Source: JAJDIA01 sp031555505
GTDB lineage: Bacteria > Bacteroidota > Bacteroidia > Bacteroidales > Tannerellaceae
Length of the DNA stretch: 64,000 nucleotides
NCBI GenBank assembly: GCA_031555505.1
Contig: JAVBUH010000007.1
Location: forward strand, 38,004-102,003
Direction of reading: 5' to 3'
Shown piece by piece: positions 17,360 to 23,991 of this stretch (position 1 is the first letter of the stretch; the number at the start of each line of letters is the position of its first letter). The notes below the pieces were generated by a model. The model worked only from the letters and a program-made list of their open reading frames with translations, searched no databases and was not told where the DNA came from. The position numbers were made by a program, and so were the translations under genes.

Positions 17360-17770
17360 ATGAAAAAGAATACATTTGCACCAGTTTTCCTTGCCATGTT
17401 GGTTTTCGCGTCTTGTGGAAATGATGACAACAATGACAATGGTACACCTCCGCCTACTTCAGTAGAGAAAAAAATTACTACTTTGGACATGTCCTTTTCT
17501 CCATCTACCCTGAATGCGGTTGTTGGAGAGAAGATTACATTTATAATCGGAGCCGGACATACTGCCACACGAGTAGATGAGGCAACATGGAATGCAAACG
17601 GGACAACATCCAATGGCGGGTTCGATTATTCGGAAGGTAGCTATACGTACGAAGTTCAGCCTTCAGATGTAGGCACAATCTACTATGTTTGCCTGCTTCA
17701 TGTTACAATGGGGATGAAAGGAACGATCATTGTGACGACTTCTTCGTCATCACAAAACGGAGGCTATTGA
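17360..17770 (+). CDS. Cupredoxin (plastocyanin-like) lipoprotein
   Basis: A 136-residue lipoprotein. The lipobox V-F-A-S-C19 follows a short hydrophobic leader, and a low-complexity Asp/Asn/Pro linker (20-33) leads to a beta-rich domain. The type-1 copper ligands of plastocyanin-like proteins can be placed at H67 (G-A-G-H-T-A-T), C111, H114 and M119, giving C-x2-H-x4-M. It should be tethered in the periplasm or on the surface and carry electrons or bind copper. The fold assignment rests on the ligand pattern and the V-V-G-E-K-I-T-F strand. No redox partner gene is adjacent. It lies between the locus 4 repeats and dnaG. Confidence 0.75.
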   Translation: MKKNTFAPVFLAMLVFASCGNDDNNDNGTPPPTSVEKKITTLDMSFSPSTLNAVVGEKITFIIGAGHTATRVDEATWNANGTTSNGGFDYSEGSYTYEVQPSDVGTIYYVCLLHVTMGMKGTIIVTTSSSSQNGGY

Positions 17771-17902
17771 ACTCCGTTATAATCAGGTTGTTGTTCGTTA
17801 GGACCGGATAGCAACCTGATTATTTTCCGAAGTGAGTTCTTCGGATTGTAATAATTCCGCCCGATGTGGAGACTAATAGGTAAGCGTCACAGGAAAAATA
17901 TG

Positions 17903-17910
17903 TACATTTG
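17903..17910 (+). promoter_or_regulatory. -7 box (TACATTTG) that sets the dnaG start
   Basis: TACATTTG fits TAnnTTTG. A transcript from here would start near 17917, which excludes the in-frame GTG at 17910 and supports the ATG at 17931. Confidence 0.6.
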
Positions 17911-17930
17911 TGACTGCAAAAGACAATCGC

Positions 17931-20063
17931 ATGATAGACCAACTCACCATCGACCGGATATTGGATGCTGCAAACATTGTAGACGTCGTGTCCGAATTCG
18001 TCACTCTCAACCGGCGCGGGGTGAACTACGTGGGCTTGTGTCCGTTCCATACCGACAAGTCGCCTTCGTTCTATGTATCTCCCGCCAAGAACATCTGTAA
18101 ATGTTTTGCCTGCGGCGAAGGCGGTACGGCCGTGCACTTCATCATGAAGCACGAGCAAATCAGTTACTTTGACGCCCTGCGCTTCCTGGCCAAGAAATAC
18201 AACATTGAGATACAGGAGCGTGAGCTGAGCGACAAGGAAAAACAAATCCGCAGTGACCGTGAGAGTATGCTCATCGTCAACGGCTGGGCGCAACAATACT
18301 TCACCACCCAACTGTTCGAACACGAAGAAGGCCGTAGCATCGGTCTGCGTTATTTCATAGAACGAGGCTTCCGCGAAGACACCATCCGCAAATTTCAACT
18401 CGGTTACAGCCTCGAGCAGCGTGACGCACTTTTTCAGGCTGCTTCCAAAAGCGGTTACAAATCCGAATTCCTGGAAAAGACCGGACTGGTGATCGCCTAC
18501 GACAATGGACGGATGAACGACCGTTTCCGCGGACGCGTAATCTTCCCCGTGCATACCCTGAGCGGCAAAGTGGTAGCCTTCGGCGGACGTGTACTGAAGA
18601 AAGATGAGAAGACGGCCAAATACGTAAACTCGCCCGAAAGCGAAATATACCACAAGAGCAACGAACTATACGGCATCTACTTTGCCAAGCAGGCGATCTC
18701 CCGCGAAGACATGTGCTACCTGGTAGAAGGATATACGGACGTGATCTCGATGCACCAGGCAGGGATCGAAAACGTAGTGGCATCGTCGGGTACGGCGCTC
18801 ACGCCGGGGCAGATCAAGTTGATACGTCGCTTCACCAACAACATCACCGTGCTCTACGACGGCGACGCGGCCGGTATCAAAGCCGCCATCCGCGGGATCG
18901 ATATGTTGCTGGAGGAAGGGATGAACATCCGCGTGCTGCTGCTGCCGGATGGAGAAGACCCCGACTCGTTCGCCCGCAAGCACAACGCCACGGAGTTTGC
19001 CGCTTACATCAAAGCCAACGAGACGGACTTTATCCGCTTCAAGACCAAGCTCCTGCTGGAAGATGCCGGCAACGACCCGATCAAGCGCACGGCGCTGATC
19101 TCAGACATCATCCGTTCCATCGCTATCATCCCCGACAACATTACCCGCACCGTCTACATCCGCGAGTGCAGCGCCATGCTGGAAGTAGACGAACGTGCCA
19201 TCCTGACCGAAGTGAACAAACTGCGCCTGGCACAGGAAGAAAAGCGTGGTACACAACCGGTGGCTTATACCCCTTCGACCGGTACGGATATGCTCCCGCC
19301 GGACTATCCGGCTATCACCGAGCTGCCCCCGGCAGACGGCAGTCACCCATACGCGCCCGACAACCTGCCGCCTCCGCCCGAAGACATTCCTGTGGAAGGA
19401 ACCGGCGTGGTGATACCTGAACAGTTAAAACCCCAAAGCGCCAAGCGCTCGCCTTACGAAGTACACGAACTCACACTTCTCCGGTATATCGTGCGCTACG
19501 GCGAACGGTTGCTCTTTGACGAACAGCAATACGATAAGAAAGAAGAGCTGGGCGAAGACGGCCGGATGGTGCCCGTATTCATCCCGATCCACGATCCGGA
19601 ACAGACGCGGGTAGCGTCTTATATCCTACACGAACTGGAACAGGACGACATGACGTTTGCCAACCCTCTCTTCCGGATGATGCTCGAAGAAGCCGCCGCA
19701 CGATGTGCCGCTGAAGGCTTCTCGGCCAGCAAGTATTTCCTGGCACATCCTGACCAGGCGGCCAGCCGGCTGGCTGCCAACCTGATAGGCGATAAATACC
19801 AGTTGAGCAAGTACCACACCAAGTTCCGCAAGATCGAAGAGGAAGAAGACAAACTGGAAATGCTCGTCACCTACGAACTCTATGCGCTGAAGGAGGTTTA
19901 TATCGTGCAACAGATCCATACCATCCACACTCAGATCAAGGAAGCGCAAGTCAACAGCGATATGGACCGTGTGATCGGCCTGATGAAGCAATTGGTGCAA
20001 CTGAATGATATCAAGAGTGCGCTGTGCAAAGAACTGGGCGAGCGCATCGTGCTTAAAATGTAA
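17931..20063 (+). CDS. dnaG: DNA primase
   Basis: A 710-residue primase that lays RNA primers at the replication fork. The N-terminal CHC2 zinc finger is complete: C37-P-F-H40 and C58-F-A-C61. The catalytic core follows, with E-G-Y-T-D-V-I-S-M-H in the TOPRIM domain and the D-G-D-A-A-G-I-K-A-A segment that coordinates metal. A proline-rich linker (about 440-500) separates the core from the C-terminal helicase-interaction region. The usual family length is about 600-660, so the linker accounts for the excess. The translation start is discussed with the promoter at 17903. The NatA-type gene begins 19 bp downstream. Confidence 0.96.
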   Translation: MIDQLTIDRILDAANIVDVVSEFVTLNRRGVNYVGLCPFHTDKSPSFYVSPAKNICKCFACGEGGTAVHFIMKHEQISYFDALRFLAKKYNIEIQERELSDKEKQIRSDRESMLIVNGWAQQYFTTQLFEHEEGRSIGLRYFIERGFREDTIRKFQLGYSLEQRDALFQAASKSGYKSEFLEKTGLVIAYDNGRMNDRFRGRVIFPVHTLSGKVVAFGGRVLKKDEKTAKYVNSPESEIYHKSNELYGIYFAKQAISREDMCYLVEGYTDVISMHQAGIENVVASSGTALTPGQIKLIRRFTNNITVLYDGDAAGIKAAIRGIDMLLEEGMNIRVLLLPDGEDPDSFARKHNATEFAAYIKANETDFIRFKTKLLLEDAGNDPIKRTALISDIIRSIAIIPDNITRTVYIRECSAMLEVDERAILTEVNKLRLAQEEKRGTQPVAYTPSTGTDMLPPDYPAITELPPADGSHPYAPDNLPPPPEDIPVEGTGVVIPEQLKPQSAKRSPYEVHELTLLRYIVRYGERLLFDEQQYDKKEELGEDGRMVPVFIPIHDPEQTRVASYILHELEQDDMTFANPLFRMMLEEAAARCAAEGFSASKYFLAHPDQAASRLAANLIGDKYQLSKYHTKFRKIEEEEDKLEMLVTYELYALKEVYIVQQIHTIHTQIKEAQVNSDMDRVIGLMKQLVQLNDIKSALCKELGERIVLKM

Positions 20064-20081
20064 CTAATATAAGATGTATAT

Positions 20082-20999
20082 ATGTACTTTGTAGAAACTG
20101 AAAATGTAGTCAAACAGTTTACCGGCCACCTGGCACTTAACCAGGTGAGTATACGGGTGCCGCAGGGAAAGATATTCGGACTGCTGGGACCCAACGGTGC
20201 CGGAAAAACCACACTGATCCGGATCATCAACCGGATCACTGCGCCCGACAGTGGCCAAGTATACTTCAACGGCCGGACTTCGCAACCGGAAGATATCTTC
20301 CAGATCGGATACCTGCCCGAAGAACGGGGATTGTACAAGAAAATGAAGGTGGGCGAACAGGCCATTTACCTGGCGCAACTCAAAGGCCTGCCTTATATGG
20401 TAGCCCGCGAACGGCTCACAAAATGGTTTAAGCACTTCGACATCATGCCCTGGTGGAACCGCAAGCTGGAAGAGCTGTCAAAAGGCATGCAACAGAAGGT
20501 CCAGTTTATCATCACCGTAATCCACGAACCGGCCCTGCTCATCTTCGACGAACCGTTCAGCGGCTTCGACCCGGTGAATGCCGAACTGCTGAAGCAGGAA
20601 ATTCTCGCCCTGAAACAAGCCGGACATACGATTATTTTCTCTACGCACAACATGGCGTCGGTAGAAGAGATCTGCGACGAGATTGCACTGATCAACAAAT
20701 CGCAGGTAGTGCTGTCGGGCAGTGTGAAGGATATCCGTAACCGTCATAAAACAAATACCTATACGCTCGACGTGCGTACAGGCTATACCTCCCTGCCGGA
20801 ATGCTGTGCCATTCTGTCTGAAACGCCGGAGGGTGATACTACCCGGCTGCATATCCACAAGGAAGAGGAAATAAGCAACTCAGCCCTGCTGGCCGAACTG
20901 GCAGGATATATGGAAATCCTGTCGTTTGCCGAAGACATTCCCTCCATGAACGACATATTTATTAACACCGTTTCCGGTACTAACTCCAAACAGCCATGA
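20082..20999 (+). CDS. ABC exporter ATPase, NatA-like
   Basis: A 305-residue ATP-binding subunit of the ABC-2 exporter class: Walker A G-P-N-G-A-G-K-T-T (about 37-45), signature L-S-K-G-M-Q-Q-K-V, Walker B L-L-I-F-D-E-P-F-S-G-F-D-P, and H-loop S-T-H-N-M. The last 80 residues form a C-terminal extension typical of NatA/DrrA-like subunits. It overlaps the permease gene by 4 bp (ATGA), so the two are translationally coupled and form one transporter. The family includes sodium, antibiotic and lipid exporters; substrate unknown. Confidence 0.9.
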   Translation: MYFVETENVVKQFTGHLALNQVSIRVPQGKIFGLLGPNGAGKTTLIRIINRITAPDSGQVYFNGRTSQPEDIFQIGYLPEERGLYKKMKVGEQAIYLAQLKGLPYMVARERLTKWFKHFDIMPWWNRKLEELSKGMQQKVQFIITVIHEPALLIFDEPFSGFDPVNAELLKQEILALKQAGHTIIFSTHNMASVEEICDEIALINKSQVVLSGSVKDIRNRHKTNTYTLDVRTGYTSLPECCAILSETPEGDTTRLHIHKEEEISNSALLAELAGYMEILSFAEDIPSMNDIFINTVSGTNSKQP

Positions 21000-22309
21000 A
21001 CAAACTGGGACTGATCATCAAACGTGAATACCTTCGCCGTGTAAGTAAGAAGTCATTCATTATCATGACGCTGTTAATGCCGTTCCTCATGGCGGCGCTT
21101 GTTTTTGTGCCCCTGTGGCTATCTACCCTCAAGGGCGACGAAGTAAGGCAGATTGCCATTATCGACCAGACCGGTAAATATGCCCACCTGTTCGAAGACA
21201 CCGGCAACTACCGTTTCATCCAAAGCAACCAGTCGCTCGACAGCTACCGGCAAAACCCGGATAAAAGCCTCTTTGCCATCCTGCAAATCACCGACGACCT
21301 GCTCGCCCATCCGCAGGCTGCCACCCTCTACTCCGAGAAACAGGTACCGGGCGAACTGAGCCGGATGGTGAACCAGACGCTCAGCCGCTATCTCGAAGAC
21401 GAGAAACTGGCATCCTACAACATACCCGGCCTGAAAGACATCATCAAAGAAAGCCAGGTACGATTTGACGTGCAGACCATCAAATGGAGCGACGACGGCA
21501 GCGAGCAGGTATCGTCTGCCCAGGCAGCTTCCATCATCGGCATGATCTTTACAATCATGATCTATATGTTCATCCTGATGTATGGCGCCATGGTGATGCA
21601 GGGAGTGATGGAAGAAAAGACCAACCGCATCGTAGAGCTGATGATTTCGTCTGTCCGCCCGTTCGACCTCATGATGGGTAAGATTATCGGCATCGGCTTT
21701 GTAGGCCTGACGCAAATCCTGTTGTGGGGTATTATGACCTTTATCCTGGTCACAGCCGGCTCCTTCGCCCTCGGAGGCGGTGTAGACCCAACGGCCATGC
21801 AAGCCGGCATGATGACCAATGGTATGGATATACAGGCTGTGGCAGCCCAGACGTCCGAATCAAAAATACTGACGATGTTGCACGCTATCAATTTCGTGGA
21901 GATCGGCCTCTTCTTTGTCCTCTATTTCGTTGGCGGATACATGCTGTATGCCGCCATGTTTGCCGCATTCGGATCGGCCGTAGACCAACAGGAAGATACG
22001 CAGCAGTTCATGATGCCGATCACTCTCCTGTTGATATTCGCCCTCTATGCCGGTATCTATAGCATGGAAAACCCGGACGGGCCGTTGGCTTTCTGGTGTT
22101 CGATGATCCCCTTCACCTCCCCGATCGTGATGATGATCCGCATCCCGTTTGACATCCCGATGTGGGAGAAGCTCCTGTCCGTCATCCTCCTGTATGCCTC
22201 CTTTATTGCCGTCACCTGGTTTTCCGCCCGCATCTACCGCATCGGCATCCTCATGTACGGCAAAAAGCCCAGCATCAAAGACATGATCAGGTGGCTCAAC
22301 TACAAATAA
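20996..22309 (+). CDS. ABC-2 type permease, NatB-like
   Basis: A 437-residue membrane subunit. A first helix (about 24-45) is followed by a periplasmic loop of about 140 residues and then five to six helices from about 180 to 420, the NatB/YhaP-like layout. The conserved stretch V-M-E-E-K-T-N-R-I-V-E-L-M-I-S-S-V-R-P lies just before the third helix and is characteristic of the family. It is the partner of the preceding ATPase. Its stop is followed within 12 bp by a hairpin. Confidence 0.88.
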   Translation: MNKLGLIIKREYLRRVSKKSFIIMTLLMPFLMAALVFVPLWLSTLKGDEVRQIAIIDQTGKYAHLFEDTGNYRFIQSNQSLDSYRQNPDKSLFAILQITDDLLAHPQAATLYSEKQVPGELSRMVNQTLSRYLEDEKLASYNIPGLKDIIKESQVRFDVQTIKWSDDGSEQVSSAQAASIIGMIFTIMIYMFILMYGAMVMQGVMEEKTNRIVELMISSVRPFDLMMGKIIGIGFVGLTQILLWGIMTFILVTAGSFALGGGVDPTAMQAGMMTNGMDIQAVAAQTSESKILTMLHAINFVEIGLFFVLYFVGGYMLYAAMFAAFGSAVDQQEDTQQFMMPITLLLIFALYAGIYSMENPDGPLAFWCSMIPFTSPIVMMIRIPFDIPMWEKLLSVILLYASFIAVTWFSARIYRIGILMYGKKPSIKDMIRWLNYK

Positions 22310-22320
22310 CCCACCATGTG

Positions 22321-22355
22321 TCAGCGGTACCAGGCCTATCGCCTGCTACCGCTGA
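22321..22355 (+). terminator. Hairpin after the NatAB operon
   Basis: TCAGCGGTACCAGGC pairs with GCCTGCTACCGCTGA around CTATC, with one C-C mismatch. No T-run follows, so this is a weak intrinsic terminator at best. Confidence 0.4.
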
Positions 22356-22520
22356 TGCCCAATCTTCTTTCCCACTTTCGAATCACGACGGATCACCTCT
22401 ATAAAAAAACCGTTTTTATATCAGGGGGTGTGCAAATCAACGCATTTTCATGATTGTTTGAAAGTGAAGCATTCTAACCCATGAAATGAACATATCAGGG
22501 TGGTACCATAGCTTGAATGA

Positions 22521-22538
22521 ATGCCCGGTCACGGGCAT
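22521..22538. repeat. Small perfect palindrome ATGCCCG-GTCA-CGGGCAT
   Basis: A 7-bp stem with a 4-nt centre stands alone in the gene-free stretch between the NatAB operon and the locus 2 repeat. Nothing else recognisable lies between 22360 and 22640. Confidence 0.4.
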
Positions 22539-22640
22539 CCAATCATGCAACCGAGGATATATTCAAATTCAACCCTATCTGAAGCACCGCCAGCTTTCAA
22601 TTCCAACTAAATACGATGCTTAACAGCCAAATTATATCTC

Positions 22641-22816
22641 ATACAGTTCTATTGGGGGAATCTGCTTTCACCCTATCACTTTCTGCAGTCAGTCAGGCAC
22701 TTAGGGTGACAGGAGAGTGATGGCAGAACAGAAAAACAGCCTCTCCTTTCACTGTAACTCATTGACCACCTGCAGAAAGTGACAGGGTGAAAGCAATTTT
22801 CGTGTAAGAAGTTATA
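22641..22816. repeat. Locus 2, module 1: compact inverted pair of the TTTCAC module
   Basis: Two copies of the boundary module seen at locus 1 face each other: GAATCTGCTTTCACCC... at about 22659 and its reverse, ending GTGACAGGGTGAAAGC, at about 22779-22794. Even the flank resembles locus 1: ATACAGTTCT and AAGTTATA against TATACAAC and its reverse. Here the arms are only about 20 bp apart, while at locus 1 a 22-bp array separates them. Within the left arm TCACCCTA can pair with TAGGGTGA. No ORF is plausible. Confidence 0.75.
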
Positions 22817-22895
22817 GCAGATGGATGCTCACTGCAAGGTGGGTTTTGGCGCTGTTCCTGCCATTGAAATGACCAGATGCATGACTTGCTCAAAC

Positions 22896-22998
22896 CAGGC
22901 CTGCGCCTCACCTTTGCAAGGCCTGCGCCTCACTCTCCCTGAGGCCTGCGCCTCGTCCAGGTGAGGCGCAGGCCTCAATCAGATGAGGCCTGCGCGTA
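22896..22998. repeat. Locus 2, module 2: five-unit GAGGC-type array, 22-bp period
   Basis: Fourteen-base units start at 22896, 22918, 22941, 22963 and 22985, spaced 22, 23, 22 and 22 bp. The type unit is GAGGCCTGCGCCTC, which has 5-bp inverted arms around an asymmetric CTGC core. Unit 4 is in the opposite orientation (GAGGCGCAGGCCTC), and unit 5 has lost its right arm. Spacers are ACCTTTGC, ACTCTCCCT, GTCCAGGT and AATCAGAT. Units could form small hairpins in single-stranded DNA or RNA, or bind a dimeric protein on one face of the helix. Confidence 0.85.
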
Positions 22999-23072
22999 GA
23001 TACTGTAGGTGGAATGTCCGGTTTTCGATCAGCCGGATTGGCCTTCCAAATCACCATCGTCTTCGAAAAAAA

Positions 23073-23160
23073 AGATCATAATGACCCTAAACGAAGATTA
23101 TGATGTTCGTGAACGAACATTATGACGATCGTTTTGGATCGTTATGATCTTTTTTGTGGC
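23073..23160. repeat. Locus 2, module 3: AT-rich four-unit array forming a long cruciform
   Basis: Four 22-bp units (starting 23073, 23095, 23117, 23139) each contain a TCATAATGA-like core with a tail such as CTAAACGA or GTGAACGA. Together they make an imperfect palindrome of about 43-bp arms, beginning AAAAAAGATCATAA and ending in its complement. The centre of the first core is about 88.5 bp from the last GAGGC unit, close to four further periods. Confidence 0.8.
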
Positions 23161-23283
23161 GATTGCGGGATTTGTAACACCTTCTTTATCGGAGGGTTAC
23201 AAGCTGTCAATCGGAGTAAACAGGAAAGAACCGACTCCACCCACTTCCCAGGTTGAGTCATTCTTCCGGGCCTGCATAAACAG

Positions 23284-23310
23284 CGAGAGGCCGCTCATTA
23301 GCGACCTCTC
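23284..23310 (-). terminator. Hairpin downstream of tRNA-Gln
   Basis: GAGAGGCCGCT and AGCGACCTCTC pair around CATT (one mismatch), directly 3' of the tRNA on the minus strand. The following minus-strand bases (GCTGTTTAT) are only mildly T-rich. Confidence 0.55.
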
Positions 23311-23314
23311 TGCG

Positions 23315-23385
23315 TTGGGCTACCAGGACTCGAACCTGGAAAGTCAGGACCAGAATCTGAAGTGTTACCATTACACCATAGCCCA
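23315..23385 (-). tRNA. tRNA-Gln (anticodon CTG)
   Basis: On the minus strand the 71-nt sequence opens TGGGCTA and closes TAGCCCA plus discriminator A, giving a perfect 7-bp acceptor stem. The D arm is GTGT-AATGGTA-ACAC. The anticodon loop TTCTGGT gives CTG (reads CAG, Gln). The T arm is CCAGG-TTCGAGT-CCTGG. The anticodon stem TCAGA/CCTGA has one unpaired position, an A31-C39 mismatch. CCA is not encoded. A -7 box lies at 23406-23413 and a hairpin follows the 3' end. Confidence 0.88.
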
Positions 23386-23405
23386 GTGATTTTCCTTTGC
23401 GGTTG

Positions 23406-23413
23406 CAAATGTA
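23406..23413 (-). promoter_or_regulatory. -7 box (TACATTTG) for tRNA-Gln
   Basis: The minus strand reads TACATTTG about 21 bp upstream of the tRNA 5' end, a sensible distance for a stable-RNA promoter. Confidence 0.6.
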
Positions 23414-23562
23414 AGCACTTTTTTCAAACCGCCACAAGAAAAACTATTTTTTTTTCGGCAAGCAACCATCTTTACTCCGGGCTTGTTTACAAAATAGCAG
23501 GATAAGCGCTTCTAACTCTATTAAATAATAGGTAGAAGAACCGTACATCCAAATAATAAAAG

Positions 23563-23570
23563 TATATTTG
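23563..23570 (+). promoter_or_regulatory. -7 box (TATATTTG) for rsfS
   Basis: TATATTTG fits TAnnTTTG and lies 34 bp upstream of the ATG at 23605. It probably drives rsfS, ftsH and cdsA, which are tightly spaced. Confidence 0.6.
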
Positions 23571-23604
23571 CAACTTCGATAATATTATCTTATTTACGCA
23601 ATAG

Positions 23605-23964
23605 ATGGATCAAACAAAAGAATTAGTAGATGCAGTGATTGAAGGGCTGCAGGAAAAGAAAGGCAAACGAATTGTTGCCGTAGATTTAACCCAAATCCAG
23701 GGAGCTATTTGCCAATTCATGGTTATTTGTGAAGGCAACACCCCTACACAAGTTTCCGCATTATCTGATTCCGTATGGGACTTTGCCCGTAAGAAAGCAA
23801 ACGAAAAACCCCTCTCGGTTGACGGCAACCAGGCTGCTCAATGGATCGGTATGGATTATGGCACGGTTCTTGTTCATATTTTTTTACCTGAACAACGTTC
23901 CTTTTATAATCTGGATCACCTTTGGGCCGATGCCACATTGACTTCTATCCCGGACTTGGATTAA
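23605..23964 (+). CDS. rsfS: Ribosome silencing factor, RsfS/Iojap family
   Basis: A 119-residue cytosolic protein of the RsfS family, which binds uL14 on the large ribosomal subunit and blocks subunit joining when nutrients are low. Family features are the I-V-A-V-D-L region, F-M-V-I-C-E-G-N-T-P-T-Q-V-S-A-L-S-D, and the W-I-G-M-D-Y-G-T-V-L-V-H-I-F segment followed by Y-N-L-D-H-L-W-A-D-A. The length is normal. It sits 27 bp upstream of ftsH, as in many Bacteroidales. Confidence 0.92.
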   Translation: MDQTKELVDAVIEGLQEKKGKRIVAVDLTQIQGAICQFMVICEGNTPTQVSALSDSVWDFARKKANEKPLSVDGNQAAQWIGMDYGTVLVHIFLPEQRSFYNLDHLWADATLTSIPDLD

Positions 23965-23991
23965 AAAAGATACTTTTAGTAGTAATGATTT

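Noticed and set aside
18713..19420. A 235-codon frame inside dnaG
   Set aside because: It is an out-of-frame shadow of the primase, which carries all its motifs in the chosen frame. Arg- and Gly-rich composition is typical of such shadows.
22896..22998. Plasmid-type replication iterons
   Set aside because: The 22-bp period is in the iteron range, but the locus is chromosomal, lacks any rep gene or AT-rich DUE beyond the neighbouring cruciform, and occurs at several places. I keep a protein-binding array as the broader idea.
23144..23389. An 81-codon open frame on the plus strand
   Set aside because: It runs through repeat sequence and antisense across the tRNA-Gln gene. No start context or homology is seen.
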